Notes: a model not told the origin generated them from the sequence alone. A stretch of DNA of 64,000 nt from RGIG9608 sp045602425 (GCA_045602425.1 JAZSBO010000024.1:1-64000), one strand, 5' to 3'; shown: positions 52,947 to 63,649, counted from the stretch's first letter. Numbers and translations are program-made.

Positions 52947-55442
52947 TTACTTGCTTTTTAACTTAAGTGTTGCTTTTTTGACCCCTTTGGCCGATGCTTC
53001 GAAAGTGATGTCGCCAGCTTTTTCACCTGCTTGAACAATTGCTGTAAGCTGTCCGCTGAAAAGCGTCATTTGTGGCAAATGGAATTGTTCTAAACTTGTA
53101 GTTTTTCCGTTAGCAGCAGCGCGATATTTGCCAGCACCTTTCACCTTAAATTTAATTTGACGATCGTCGTCAGGGCAGAGATTACCATCTTTATCCACCA
53201 CTCGAACATTGATAAAAGAAAGGTCTTTCCCATCGGCAGTCAAGCAAGTACGATCAGCCACAAGTTCAATGTGGTGAGGTTTGCCTGCTGTGTGCACTTC
53301 TTTTTCTTCTGCAATGTTTCCATCGGCATCATAAGCCACCACTTTAAGTGTTCCGGGTTCGTATTTTGCATCCATCCACATCAAGCGATAGCGACGCTGA
53401 CGTACCAACGAATCTAAAGCAGCATCTGTTCCTGATTCATTCAAGTCCATATCCAATACTTTGGTTTGAACGCCTTGACTTTTGCCATTGATAAACAATT
53501 CGGCAGAAGGATAAGATGTGTAAACAAATACTGGAGTTGTTTCGCCTTCGCGACCATTCCAAGTCCAGTGAGGCAATACGTGCAATGTACTTTCTTCTTT
53601 GTTCCAAAAACTACGATAGAGGTAATAACGGTCTTTTGGAATACCAGCAAGATCGATAATTCCGAATAGAGAACTATGACTTGGCCAATCTTCGTAGTAT
53701 GGAGTTGGTTCTCCTAAATAATCAAAACCTGTCCAAACAAATTCGCCCATACAATATGGCAACATTTCGTATTGAATAAAATCATCATCGGCAAGACATC
53801 CCCATCCAACGTGTTCTACGTCGTATGAAGAAGCTTGATGATCAGGATATTTTGCCATACGTTTGCGTACAACAGGGAATTTGTAAACGCCACGAGAACT
53901 CAAACCCGAGGTTGTTTCGCTACCGAGCAAAAGTCGTTGAGGAAGTTTCTTATAATTCTGTTGGTATTTGTGCGAACGATAGTTGAATCCTGCAACGTCC
54001 ATTACAGCAGCAAAATTGTTATTAATAACAGCATCAGGATTATCCATTCCTTGAGTAACAGGACGAGTTGGATCTTCGCGATGGCAAATATCTTGAAGCA
54101 TTTTAGCTGTTTTGCATTCACCTTCAACTCCTTGATTTGGCACTTCGTTACCAATGCACCACATCACAATACTTGGATTGTTGCGATAGTGATGAATTAA
54201 ATTCACCAAATCACGTTCTACCCATTCATTGAAAAAGCGATTGTAACCGTTCTTGCATTTTGCAATTTGCCACTCGTCAAAACTTTCGGCCATGAGCATC
54301 ATTCCCATTTCGTCACAAGCCTCAACCAACTCTGGAGCAGGCATATTGTGCGAAGTACGAATTGCATTGCAACCCATATCTTTCAAAATGCGAACCTGAC
54401 GACGTATTGCAGCCACATTCACAGCAGCACCAAGTGGTCCAAGGTCGTGATGATTACAAACACCTTTAAAAATGATTTTTTTGCCATTCATGTAGAATCC
54501 ATCATCGGGACGCAACTCCAATGAGCGAACTCCAAAACGAGTTGTATAAGAATCTTTTAGCACACCATTTTCAAAAATCTCCGATTTTGCAACATACAAA
54601 TTAGGATTTTCTACCGACCACAACGCAGGTTTATCAAGAATGAAGTTTTGCTCAAAAGAGTTTTTCTCGTACTTGTTGAGCGAGGTTTCTTCTATTGCCA
54701 CAACGTTGTTTTGAGCATCATGAATTGTAGTTTTCAACTTCAACGATTCCCATTGTGTAGTTTGTGCATATTTCACATTTGTTTTAATAACAACTTTTGC
54801 ATATTCATCGTTTACAACAGGAGTTGTAACACACGTTCCCCAAACTGGGATATGAGTTTTTTCAGTTACGATTAAATGCACGTTACGATAAATACCAGCT
54901 CCCGGATACCAACGCGAAGATTCGGGCATATTTTCCAAACGAACAGCAAGCGTGTTTTTACCATTATCAGAAACAAATTTAGTAATATCTACGACAAAAG
55001 AGTTATAACCATACTTCCATTCGCCAGCTTTTTTGCCATTTACAAAGACTTGTGGTTCACTCATCGCTCCATCAAAAAGCAATTCCACCTGCTTACCTTC
55101 CGACATTTTTGGTGCATCAAATTGCAAACGATACCAACCAAGTCCAACAAAAGGCAACCCTCCTGTACGACCAGCATGCTCTAAAGCCTCTTTTTGCCCA
55201 TCTTGTAAAATAGCTACATTTTGCTTATCGTTTTGTGAACTAAAAGGACCGTAAATAGCCCAATCGTGAGGGACGACCACTGTTTGCCACTTGCAATCAT
55301 TCACACCTACATCAGAGAATTGCTCATTATCTTCTCTTGTAAATTTCCACCCTTTTTCCAACAATGTTTCAGTACGCACGTTGGTTGCAAAAGTTGTCGC
55401 AAACACCCCTAAAGCAATAATAAATCCAAATAATCTTTTCAT
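52947..55442 (-). CDS. Glycoside hydrolase family 2, beta-galactosidase-like
   Basis: 831 aa with a signal peptide (~1-19, ATTFAT). N-terminal jelly-roll sugar-binding domain (VVVPHDWAIYGPF, GWYRLQFD, NSFVVDITKFV), Ig-like middle, TIM barrel with IRTSHNMPAPELVEACDEMG, the acid/base Glu in MWCIGNEVPNQG and the probable nucleophile Glu in LLLGSETTSG. A DUF4982-like module follows (VFVYTSYPSAELFINGKSQG), then a final Ig-like module (~730-828). This layout is common to periplasmic beta-galactosidases of polysaccharide utilisation in Bacteroidota. No SusC/SusD pair is present nearby. It is transcribed alone. Confidence 0.9.
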   Translation of the reverse strand: MKRLFGFIIALGVFATTFATNVRTETLLEKGWKFTREDNEQFSDVGVNDCKWQTVVVPHDWAIYGPFSSQNDKQNVAILQDGQKEALEHAGRTGGLPFVGLGWYRLQFDAPKMSEGKQVELLFDGAMSEPQVFVNGKKAGEWKYGYNSFVVDITKFVSDNGKNTLAVRLENMPESSRWYPGAGIYRNVHLIVTEKTHIPVWGTCVTTPVVNDEYAKVVIKTNVKYAQTTQWESLKLKTTIHDAQNNVVAIEETSLNKYEKNSFEQNFILDKPALWSVENPNLYVAKSEIFENGVLKDSYTTRFGVRSLELRPDDGFYMNGKKIIFKGVCNHHDLGPLGAAVNVAAIRRQVRILKDMGCNAIRTSHNMPAPELVEACDEMGMMLMAESFDEWQIAKCKNGYNRFFNEWVERDLVNLIHHYRNNPSIVMWCIGNEVPNQGVEGECKTAKMLQDICHREDPTRPVTQGMDNPDAVINNNFAAVMDVAGFNYRSHKYQQNYKKLPQRLLLGSETTSGLSSRGVYKFPVVRKRMAKYPDHQASSYDVEHVGWGCLADDDFIQYEMLPYCMGEFVWTGFDYLGEPTPYYEDWPSHSSLFGIIDLAGIPKDRYYLYRSFWNKEESTLHVLPHWTWNGREGETTPVFVYTSYPSAELFINGKSQGVQTKVLDMDLNESGTDAALDSLVRQRRYRLMWMDAKYEPGTLKVVAYDADGNIAEEKEVHTAGKPHHIELVADRTCLTADGKDLSFINVRVVDKDGNLCPDDDRQIKFKVKGAGKYRAAANGKTTSLEQFHLPQMTLFSGQLTAIVQAGEKAGDITFEASAKGVKKATLKLKSK

Positions 55443-55467
55443 ATAAATAAAATTCTAAAAATTTGAA

Positions 55468-55499
55468 CAAAGGTAAGTGTTTTTGCTATTAAGTGCAAC
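55468..55499 (-). promoter_or_regulatory. Promoter for the GH2 gene
   Basis: Minus strand GTTG (complement of 55496-55499), 20-base spacer, TACCTTTG (complement of 55468-55475). Confidence 0.5.
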
Positions 55500-55544
55500 C
55501 TTTGACTTCTAATGAAAAAGTTGTTAATAAGTTTTTGTTCAATG

Positions 55545-55576
55545 TTTGTAAGGAAAGTATGATTCTTGTAAATTTG
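55545..55576 (+). promoter_or_regulatory. Promoter for the TPR-DedA-aroE-dsbD operon
   Basis: TTTG at 55545-55548, 20-base spacer, TAAATTTG at 55569-55576: full consensus match, 20 bases before the ATG at 55597. Confidence 0.65.
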
Positions 55577-55596
55577 CAAAAATCATTTGGACATTA

Positions 55597-57003
55597 ATGA
55601 AAAACGAAAACCTCAGGAAACCTGATCCCGAAGTGTTAGAAGCTGTTCGCAAATATGAACATTCTGACAAAAACACTTATTTCGACACAGAAGAGTTTGA
55701 AATGATTATTGAATATTATCTTGATAAAGACAACGATAAAGATGCTGCAATAGCATTGGATTTAGGTTTAAGACTACATCCTTATTCAGAAGAACTAAAA
55801 TTAAAAAAAGTTCAAATCTTGACTATATGGGAGAGTTTTGACAAGGCATTAGAAGTATTGGATAATGAAATTGATCCAGATGATATAGAAGCTTTATTTT
55901 GGAGAGGAAATATTTTTGTTCAACAAGACAAAATAGAGCAAGCTCTTGAAATATACAATCGATTGATAGAGTATGAAAAAGACGATGAAAATTTTGACGA
56001 TTTATGTCTTGATATCGCATATACGTTTAATAAAGATGAATATATTTCGTATGCTTTAGATTTTATAGAAAAAGGATTTAAATTCAATCCGCAAAATCAC
56101 GAATTAATATTGCATTATGCGAATCTAAATATCCTTTTAGAAAAATATGATTATGCTAAAAATCTATTAAACAAACTTTTAGATAAAGATCCTTATCATC
56201 AATATGCATGGAAACTGCTATCTAGCATTTATTATTTTCAAAAAGATCATATTGAAGCTTTAGATGCTATAGAATATGCAATCTTACTTCATAAAAAAGA
56301 CATAGAAGCATGGTCGTTAAAAGGTGAAATTTCTTATCATCTAAATCATTACGACAATGCAATTTCATGCTTTCAAAATGTTTTAAAATTATCTCAAAAT
56401 ACAGAAAAACATGCTACAACGTACGAATGGTTAGGAGATTGTTATGATATCAAAGAGGAATACGAACATGCTCTATATTTCTATCAAGAAAGTATCCGAT
56501 TAAATCAAATCTTGGGTATTGAAGACTCAAGATTATATATAAATTGCTTAAATTGTTTGCTTGAACTAGAACATTTCAAAGAATGTGAAACATTAGCTAA
56601 TAAATGCATTATAAAGTTCCCTGATATGAGCATTTTTTACAACTATTTAGCTGAAGTTTTTTTGGCTCAGGATAAGCCAATGGAAGGGAGAAACGCATTC
56701 CTAAAATCGTTAGAATTAAATCCTAAGCAACTCAACATAAACTTTGCTATCGGTAATATATATTTTGATTGCAAAGATTATAAAAATGCTTTAAAATATT
56801 TTCATAAAACCTACGATTTAGAGCCAAATGAACATATTGCATTACTTTTAGCTTGCACATATTTCAAAATTAAAGACATGCAAAAAGCAAAAGATTTTTT
56901 TATGGTCGCATACAAGAAACACCATAATTCAACATCGTTTTTTTTAGAAAAATGTCCTGAAGGTCAAGATTTTATAGACAATATTTCAAAAATAAAAAAA
57001 TAG
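55597..57003 (+). CDS. Tetratricopeptide repeat protein
   Basis: 468 aa with no signal peptide. About ten to twelve TPR units fill the length, recognisable from W-x-L-G/L-x-x-Y...A-x-x-x-Y/F-x-x-A...P patterns, for example AWSLKGEISYHLNHYDNAI, YEWLGDCYDIKEEYEHAL and INFAIGNIYFDCKDYKNAL. It is acidic at the N-terminus. TPR stacks are protein-binding scaffolds; no partner can be named. It is first in a tight operon (8 bases to the DedA gene). Confidence 0.87.
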   Translation: MKNENLRKPDPEVLEAVRKYEHSDKNTYFDTEEFEMIIEYYLDKDNDKDAAIALDLGLRLHPYSEELKLKKVQILTIWESFDKALEVLDNEIDPDDIEALFWRGNIFVQQDKIEQALEIYNRLIEYEKDDENFDDLCLDIAYTFNKDEYISYALDFIEKGFKFNPQNHELILHYANLNILLEKYDYAKNLLNKLLDKDPYHQYAWKLLSSIYYFQKDHIEALDAIEYAILLHKKDIEAWSLKGEISYHLNHYDNAISCFQNVLKLSQNTEKHATTYEWLGDCYDIKEEYEHALYFYQESIRLNQILGIEDSRLYINCLNCLLELEHFKECETLANKCIIKFPDMSIFYNYLAEVFLAQDKPMEGRNAFLKSLELNPKQLNINFAIGNIYFDCKDYKNALKYFHKTYDLEPNEHIALLLACTYFKIKDMQKAKDFFMVAYKKHHNSTSFFLEKCPEGQDFIDNISKIKK

Positions 57004-57011
57004 GGAATCAG

Positions 57012-57740
57012 ATGAAAAATAAACTTACATTACTTTTATTATTTTGCTCATTAGGAGTTTTCGCTACAACAAAAAACGACACGATTCAAAACGAATCTAT
57101 ATTACAGAAAGTAGAGCAATGGTATGGTGAAAACATGAATTATTTCAGCATAACGGCATTAATGACTATAGAAAGTTCATTTATTCCTTTCCCTTCAGAA
57201 ATAGTAATACCTCCAGCAGTATATGTAGCCAATCGTGCTGATAGTAGTTTAAACGTCACCTCATCGTACACTTTAAATATTTTACTGATTATTCTATTTG
57301 GAACAATAGGAGCTATTTTAGGAGCAATCCTTAATTATTTTTTAGCGATGTGGTTAGGGCGACCTATCATTCATAAATTTGCAGATAGTAAAATCGGTAA
57401 TTTATGTCTATTAAGTAGTAAAAAAATACAAGAAGCTGAAGATTATTTTAACAAACATGGGAAAATATCGACATTCGTAGGACGTTTAATACCTGGAATC
57501 CGACAATTAATTTCTATTCCTGCAGGTTTAGCAAAAATGAATTTTTGGACTTTTATAGGATTTACAGCTTTAGGTGCTGGCATTTGGAACGTTGTATTAG
57601 CAATTCTTGGTTATATTGCTCATGGTCAAGCAGACCTTATTGACAAGTATAACCACGAAATATCCGTAGCAATTCTAATATTATTAGCAGTTTGTATACT
57701 TTTGTTTATTGCAAAAAAAATCTTCAATAGAAAAAAATAA
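57012..57740 (+). CDS. DedA family membrane protein
   Basis: 242 aa. The family core is clear: FSITALMTIESSFIPFPSEIVIPPA, ILNYFLAMWLGRPIIHKF and FVGRLIPGIRQLISIPAGLAKMNFWTF, with the conserved F-x-x-R-x-x-P-G-x-R segment. Members are lipid scramblase/flippase-like proteins needed for envelope integrity (undecaprenyl-phosphate recycling in some). An extra N-terminal hydrophobic stretch (LTLLLLFCSLGVFATTKND) reads as a cleavable signal peptide, which is unusual outside Bacteroidota. The aroE ATG begins 4 bases after its stop. Confidence 0.9.
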   Translation: MKNKLTLLLLFCSLGVFATTKNDTIQNESILQKVEQWYGENMNYFSITALMTIESSFIPFPSEIVIPPAVYVANRADSSLNVTSSYTLNILLIILFGTIGAILGAILNYFLAMWLGRPIIHKFADSKIGNLCLLSSKKIQEAEDYFNKHGKISTFVGRLIPGIRQLISIPAGLAKMNFWTFIGFTALGAGIWNVVLAILGYIAHGQADLIDKYNHEISVAILILLAVCILLFIAKKIFNRKK

Positions 57741-57744
57741 TTCT

Positions 57745-58482
57745 ATGCAAAAGTTTGGATTAATAGGTAAAAGTCTTGTTCACTCTTTCTCTAAAAAATA
57801 TTTCACTGAAAAATTTGAGAAAGAGGCAATTGATGCAACCTACGAACTACTTTCGTTAAACAATTTAAATGAGTTGAGAAACATTATCCAACAAGAATCT
57901 TTTTGTGGGCTGAATGTTACTATTCCATACAAAACAGTTGTTTTGCCACTACTAAATGACATTGATGATAAAGCAAGAAATATTGGAGCTGTAAATGTTA
58001 TCCAAATTACTCAAAAACAAAACGCTGTCTATTTAAAAGGTTTTAATACCGATGTTATTGGTTTCAAAAATTCATTAAAACCATTATTAAAGTCGTGGCA
58101 CAAAAATGCACTCGTTCTTGGCACAGGTGGAGCCGCAAAAGCAATTTGTTTTGTATTAAAAGAATTAGGGATAAACATACAACTTGTTTCTCGCAGAAAG
58201 ACTTCAGACACAATTACCTACGAAGAAATTAACGAAGAAATTATAAAAACTAATTTGCTGATTGTCAACACTACTCCATTAGGTACATTTCCTAATATCG
58301 AATCGTGTCCGAATATTCCTTATGAGTTTTTGACGGACAAACATTTACTTTTCGATTTGGTTTACAATCCCGCACAAACATTATTTTTACAAAAAGGGTT
58401 ACAACACGGAACTTCAGTAAAAAACGGTTATGACATGCTGATTGAACAAGCCGAAGCCGCATGGAAAATTTGGAATTTATAA
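57745..58482 (+). CDS. aroE: Shikimate dehydrogenase
   Basis: 245 aa from ATG 57745 (MQKFGLIGKSLVHSFS); a longer frame from 57709 would overlap dedA. Shikimate-binding site SLVHSFSKKYFTEKF (S-x-S), NVTIPYKTVVLPLL with the catalytic Lys, INAV-type GAVNVI, NTDVIGFKNSL with catalytic Asp, and the Rossmann glycine motif VLGTGGAAKAI. NNTTPLGTFPN-like segment closes the NADPH domain. It reduces 3-dehydroshikimate in aromatic amino acid synthesis. It is slightly shorter than E. coli AroE. Confidence 0.94.
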   Translation: MQKFGLIGKSLVHSFSKKYFTEKFEKEAIDATYELLSLNNLNELRNIIQQESFCGLNVTIPYKTVVLPLLNDIDDKARNIGAVNVIQITQKQNAVYLKGFNTDVIGFKNSLKPLLKSWHKNALVLGTGGAAKAICFVLKELGINIQLVSRRKTSDTITYEEINEEIIKTNLLIVNTTPLGTFPNIESCPNIPYEFLTDKHLLFDLVYNPAQTLFLQKGLQHGTSVKNGYDMLIEQAEAAWKIWNL

Positions 58483-58492
58483 AATTAAATAG

Positions 58493-60433
58493 ATGAAAAA
58501 ATTATTTATTATTTGTGGATTATTAATTGTTTCCACATTCTCTTTTGCTCAAATTTTAGAGCCAATAACTTGGACTATTTCAGGACAAGAAAAAAACGAT
58601 AGTATTTTCGAAATAGTATTTAATGCAAAAATCGAAAAAGGTTGGCATCTTTATGCTACAGATATTCCAAAAGGAGGTCCACAGCCTACCTCATTTAATT
58701 TTGTAAAATTAAATTCTGCTAACTTGCTTGGTAAAGTTGAAACGACAAAAATTGCAGAAAAATCTTTTGATGAAAATTTTCAAATGAATTTGGAATGGTA
58801 CGAACAAGAGGTTTCTTTTACTCAACTTTTAAACATTGGTAACGATTTTTCAATAAAAGGATATGTAGAATTTATGGGCTGCAACAACAGTAATTGTTTA
58901 CCTCCATCACGAATTGATTTCTCGTTTGGAGAGGCTCAAGAAAATTCATTACAAGTTGCTGCATTGAACACAATATCACCAATTTCAAATATATCCGAAG
59001 ATTTATGGGAGCCTGTCATTGATGAGTTACGTAGTTTTGATTCACACACATCTACAACAACAAGCGATTCTTTACTTTGGATTTTCATCAAAGGTTTTTT
59101 AGGCGGTTTTATAGCTTTGCTTACGCCTTGTGTTTGGCCTATAATTCCAATGACAGTGAGTTTCTTTTTAAAAAAATCCAAAAGCAAACGAAAAGGATTG
59201 CTTGATGCTATTCTTTTTGGTGTCTCTATCATTTTTATCTATCTCTTTTTAGGTATTGTCATTACATTACTTTTTGGAGCAAGTGCACTGAATAGTCTCT
59301 CTACAAATGCTGTTTTCAACTTATTCTTTTTCCTTTTATTATTAGTGTTTTCTATCTCATTTTTTGGAGCATTCGAAATCACATTACCATCGTCGTGGAG
59401 TACAAAGATTAATGCAAAATCAGAATCCACAACGGGATTTTTAAGCATACTTTTAATGGCTTTCACATTGGCTCTTGTTTCTTTTTCGTGTACAGGTCCA
59501 ATCATTGGCACATTGCTCGTTGATGTATCGGTTAATGGTTCTTTATTAGCACCTGCTATTGGTATGGGAGGCTTTGCTGTTGCATTAGCATTGCCCTTTA
59601 CATTGTTTGCTATATTCCCTACTTGGTTAAAATCATTACCAAAATCTGGAGGTTGGCTCAATTCGGTAAAAGTTGTTTTAGGATTTCTTGAATTAGCATT
59701 TGCTTTAAAATTTTTCTCGGTAGCCGACTTAGCTTATGGTTGGCATTTGCTCGACCGCGAAACATTTTTAGTACTCTGGATTGTAATTTTTGCTATGATG
59801 GGATTCTATCTATTAGGGAAAATCAAATTCCCACATGATTCAGAATTGAAACATGTTTCTGTTCCACGATTCTTTTTAAGTTTACTATCATTAGCATTTG
59901 CTATATATTTAATCCCTGGACTTTGGGGAGCTCCATTAAAAGCAGTAAGTGCTTTTGCTCCACCACTCTATACTCAAGATTTTAATTTGTACGAAAAAGA
60001 AACGCATGCTGTATTTGACGATTATGAACAAGGTATGAATTATGCGAAAAAAGTGAACAAACCTGTTTTGATCGATTTTTCTGGCTATGGTTGCGTAAAT
60101 TGTCGAAAAATGGAATCTGCTGTTTGGACAGAAAGTAGCGTAAATTCAATGCTTACTAATGATTTTGTATTGATCACACTTTTTGTTGATGACAAAACAT
60201 CTTTAAATGAACCTGTTACAATTATAGAGCAAGGGAAAGAACGCATACTACGAACTGTTGGAGACAGAAACAGTTATCTTCAACGTCATAAATTTGGTGC
60301 AAATGCTCAACCGTTTTACGTAATTTTAAATCATGAAGGAAAACCTTTAGCAGGAAGTTATTCTTTTGATGAAAATCCACAAAATTTCATCGATTACTTA
60401 AATATTGGTTTAAAAAACTTCAAAAAAGATTAG
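58493..60433 (+). CDS. dsbD: Thiol:disulfide interchange protein DsbD
   Basis: 646 aa. Signal peptide ~1-19; N-terminal Ig-like domain with FMGCNNSNCLPPS (two-cysteine site); membrane domain of eight helices with cysteines in LLTPCVWPIIPMTVSFF and LVSFSCTGPIIGTLLVD; C-terminal thioredoxin domain with FSGYGCVNCRKMESAVW (C-x-x-C). Electrons pass from cytoplasmic thioredoxin through the membrane to the periplasm. All three redox modules are present. A secreted thioredoxin-fold protein is encoded at 37 kb and could be a client. Confidence 0.93.
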   Translation: MKKLFIICGLLIVSTFSFAQILEPITWTISGQEKNDSIFEIVFNAKIEKGWHLYATDIPKGGPQPTSFNFVKLNSANLLGKVETTKIAEKSFDENFQMNLEWYEQEVSFTQLLNIGNDFSIKGYVEFMGCNNSNCLPPSRIDFSFGEAQENSLQVAALNTISPISNISEDLWEPVIDELRSFDSHTSTTTSDSLLWIFIKGFLGGFIALLTPCVWPIIPMTVSFFLKKSKSKRKGLLDAILFGVSIIFIYLFLGIVITLLFGASALNSLSTNAVFNLFFFLLLLVFSISFFGAFEITLPSSWSTKINAKSESTTGFLSILLMAFTLALVSFSCTGPIIGTLLVDVSVNGSLLAPAIGMGGFAVALALPFTLFAIFPTWLKSLPKSGGWLNSVKVVLGFLELAFALKFFSVADLAYGWHLLDRETFLVLWIVIFAMMGFYLLGKIKFPHDSELKHVSVPRFFLSLLSLAFAIYLIPGLWGAPLKAVSAFAPPLYTQDFNLYEKETHAVFDDYEQGMNYAKKVNKPVLIDFSGYGCVNCRKMESAVWTESSVNSMLTNDFVLITLFVDDKTSLNEPVTIIEQGKERILRTVGDRNSYLQRHKFGANAQPFYVILNHEGKPLAGSYSFDENPQNFIDYLNIGLKNFKKD

Positions 60434-60436
60434 AAT

Positions 60437-63400
60437 ATGAAAAAACATTTTTTATTCCTCATTATCATATGTTTACTAATTTCTTGTTCAGAAAAGCGAG
60501 AATTAAGTTTAGCAGGAAAATGGTCTGTAGTATTACATGAAAGCACACGCAAAGACACTTTATTTAAACCGAATAGAGGGCTCGGTCCAACTCAAAACGT
60601 AATGTATCAACCTACCATTTTGAATGAAAATGCTAAAGTTGAAGGGACAATCAATTTGCCTGGCACTTTAGACGAATATGGTTATGGCAATAAGGTAGAA
60701 GATGCTTTTTTAGGATGTCTTTCAAGAAAAACACAATTTATAGGCGAAGCCGTTTATTCTCGTAAAATAAGGACAACAGAAACAACTTCGTGGAAAATTA
60801 TTTTCGAGCGTGTACTTTGGAAAAGTTCATTAAAAATAGATGGTCGAGTAATTGGATCATGCGAATCACTCTCTACTCCACATACATTCGTTGTAGAAAA
60901 TCTTCCTGCAGGAAACCACATTATAGAAGTTACAATTGACAATACAATGATTCATCGGATAGGGGAAAAAGGACATGCCTACGGTGAACATATGCAAACT
61001 ATTTGGAATGGCATCCTCGGAAAAATGATAATGCAAAAAATTGAAACACCAATACTTGAAAATGTACGCATAAATGCACCTTTTGAATGTGATAAAATTC
61101 AAATTTATTTTGATTGTAATAGTAATACATTGACCAATCTAAATCTTGTTCTTCGCGATAAAAAAACAAAAGAAATTATTCTTGATCAAGAAGTTTCTAT
61201 AACAAAAAATGCAGGGAAGAATCTTATTTCTATTCCATTAAAACCTAATCAAGTTCAGTTGTGGAGTGAATTTAATCCTCAACTTTATTTGCTTGAACTA
61301 CGAGATCGGAACTATTTGCTACTCGAAAAAACTATCGGCTTTCGCTCATTTAAACGTGAAGGCAATCAAATGTTTGTCAATGGAGAACCTCTATTTTTAA
61401 GAGGCAATTTGGACAATTGTCATTTCCCTTTGACAGGCTATCCGAGTATGAAAAAAGAAGATTGGTTAAAGATTTTTTCCATCCAAAAAGAATACGGTTG
61501 TAATAATATCCGTTTTCACTCTTATTGTCCTCCTGAAGCTGCATTTGAAGCTGCAGACGAGTTAGGGATTTACCTTGCCCCCGAAGTTGGAGTATGGATT
61601 GATGGTTGGATGCCTGGACAAATCACACCTTTAGGAATGAACAATTATAGTTTGAACGCTTTTATCAAACAAGAATTAAAAAATATTTGTGATGCTTATG
61701 GCACACATGCGAGTTTTGCGATGTTAGGAATAGGGAACGAATTAGGTAATAGCAATTTTGATAGTCTTCAGATATGGGTTGATGCTGTAAAAAAAATGGA
61801 ATCTTTCGATAATAATGCAAATTGGCAATCGCGATTATATACAATTTCTACAGCACGGACACTAACCTCTGTTGATGATTTTTTTGTAACACATCATTAT
61901 CCAAACGTTGGTGGCGTTCGTCAATGGATGTTCCCTCATACAAATTGGAGTTACGAGAATCTTTACTGCCAAACAACTGTACCTACCGTTGCACACGAAA
62001 TTGGACAATGGCCTGTTTATCCTGATTGGAACGAAATTGACAAATATACAGGAGTTTTAGAACCTCGCAATTTATTGTCATTAAAACAACATGCTCAAAA
62101 TAATGGTGTTTTACAATTTAATGAAAAATTCCATTTTGCTTCTGGAATGCAAAGTCGCTTGATGTATAAAGACGAAATTGAAAGTTTTATGCGAACTCCA
62201 TCGTGCCGAGGAATACATTTACTTGGTATGCAAGATTATTCAGGTCAAGGCGAAGCCTTAATTGGATTTTTAGATAGTTTTTATGAACCCAAAGGATTTT
62301 GGTCAGCACAAGAAGCAAGAGGTTGCTTTGCTCCAATCGTAACATTAGCAGAATTTGAAAAATATGGATGGGAAACTACAGAAACTTTCTCCGCAAAACT
62401 ATTAGTAAGGAACCAAAAATGCGATTTAAAAAACGTACATATTCGTTACAAAATTTTCAATGTAGCAGGGAATTTAATTACAGAAGGAGAGTATTTATCT
62501 CAAAATATTAAAAATGGGAAGTTGGCAGATTTCGGACAAATCACACTTGATTTAGCTCCATATGCTAACGAAAAATTAACATTAGAAACTCAATTATTTG
62601 CTGAGAATCAAGTTTGTTCCGAAAAAAACAGTTGGAATATTTGGGTTTTTCAAGCACAAGACTCTTATCAATCCAATAAAGTTTTATTGACAGACAATTT
62701 AGAAACCGCTATTTTCGCATTGAAAAAAGGTGATAAAGTAATTCTTGATGCTTCAAAATTAGGTAACGACAAAACTTTTTTGAAAGGTGATTGGGGAGCT
62801 GTTTATTGGTCAACAACATGGTTCCCCGGACAACAAATGCAAACACTCGGTGTTTGGATGGATAAAAATCACTCATTATTTAAATCTTTCCATAGCGAAG
62901 GTTATGCCGACTGGATTTGGTGGAAAATATTTGAAAAAGGTCGTTGCTTTGATCTAAAAGGACTTTCTACGGATTATTGTCCATCGGCAATGCCAGTGCC
63001 TGATTTCCATAACAATCAGCGTTTAGGAAGTATTTTTGAATTAAAACTTGGGCAAGGGAAATTATTAGTTACTGGTTATTCGTTAGAAGGCAACTCCATT
63101 GAACAAATTGTATATAGAAACGAGCTTATTCGTTATGCAGAAAGCAACGAATTTTCTCCAACAGAAACTATCTCTGAACAGTGGTTGAACAATTTATTAA
63201 ATCCCAATGTAACGCAACAAAACCTTGATTTACCCGAAGAATTTAGAAATGCTTTATTGTATGTTGAATGTGGTGCAAATGCAACCAATCCATCAAATTG
63301 GACAACTGATTTAGATAAATCTATCATAGCAGAAAATGTTAGTTATGAGATAAAAGGTTTTTCGGTAGTACAAAAAGGTAGTAATTTTACTTGGGCTACA

Positions 63401-63649
63401 AACACTGACAACGAAGTTATTATTCGTACACCAGCAGGCGAACTCGGAATGCTTCATATTGAATTTTTGAACAAAAAAGTTTCAGGTGTAATCGAAGGAC
63501 GAAACTTTGATAGCAAAGATGCAAGGTCTGTTGTTTTACCTATTGACAGAGAAGATTGCCTTGATGGAAAACTTTTACTCAATGTAAAAGCAGACAAAGA
63601 CAATCCTATATATATACAGCGTATTGTATTTGTCCCCGTAAAAAAATAA
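60437..63649 (+). CDS. Large GH2-like glycoside hydrolase lipoprotein
   Basis: 1070 aa. Lipobox LISC (Cys17), so it is likely anchored in a membrane. GH2-type layout: jelly-roll ~22-190 (LSLAGKWSVVLHES, INLPGTLDEYGYG, YSRKIRTTE), Ig-like ~200-310, TIM barrel ~310-680 with RGNLDNCHFPLTGYPSM, NNIRFHSYCPPEAAFEAADELG, the likely acid/base Glu in MLGIGNELGNSNF and a likely nucleophile Glu in TVAHEIGQWPVYPDW; then ~390 residues of extra domains. Substrate not predictable; a GH2-related exo-enzyme on pectin- or glycan-type side chains is plausible. It starts 3 bases after dsbD. Confidence 0.82.
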   Translation: MKKHFLFLIIICLLISCSEKRELSLAGKWSVVLHESTRKDTLFKPNRGLGPTQNVMYQPTILNENAKVEGTINLPGTLDEYGYGNKVEDAFLGCLSRKTQFIGEAVYSRKIRTTETTSWKIIFERVLWKSSLKIDGRVIGSCESLSTPHTFVVENLPAGNHIIEVTIDNTMIHRIGEKGHAYGEHMQTIWNGILGKMIMQKIETPILENVRINAPFECDKIQIYFDCNSNTLTNLNLVLRDKKTKEIILDQEVSITKNAGKNLISIPLKPNQVQLWSEFNPQLYLLELRDRNYLLLEKTIGFRSFKREGNQMFVNGEPLFLRGNLDNCHFPLTGYPSMKKEDWLKIFSIQKEYGCNNIRFHSYCPPEAAFEAADELGIYLAPEVGVWIDGWMPGQITPLGMNNYSLNAFIKQELKNICDAYGTHASFAMLGIGNELGNSNFDSLQIWVDAVKKMESFDNNANWQSRLYTISTARTLTSVDDFFVTHHYPNVGGVRQWMFPHTNWSYENLYCQTTVPTVAHEIGQWPVYPDWNEIDKYTGVLEPRNLLSLKQHAQNNGVLQFNEKFHFASGMQSRLMYKDEIESFMRTPSCRGIHLLGMQDYSGQGEALIGFLDSFYEPKGFWSAQEARGCFAPIVTLAEFEKYGWETTETFSAKLLVRNQKCDLKNVHIRYKIFNVAGNLITEGEYLSQNIKNGKLADFGQITLDLAPYANEKLTLETQLFAENQVCSEKNSWNIWVFQAQDSYQSNKVLLTDNLETAIFALKKGDKVILDASKLGNDKTFLKGDWGAVYWSTTWFPGQQMQTLGVWMDKNHSLFKSFHSEGYADWIWWKIFEKGRCFDLKGLSTDYCPSAMPVPDFHNNQRLGSIFELKLGQGKLLVTGYSLEGNSIEQIVYRNELIRYAESNEFSPTETISEQWLNNLLNPNVTQQNLDLPEEFRNALLYVECGANATNPSNWTTDLDKSIIAENVSYEIKGFSVVQKGSNFTWATNTDNEVIIRTPAGELGMLHIEFLNKKVSGVIEGRNFDSKDARSVVLPIDREDCLDGKLLLNVKADKDNPIYIQRIVFVPVKK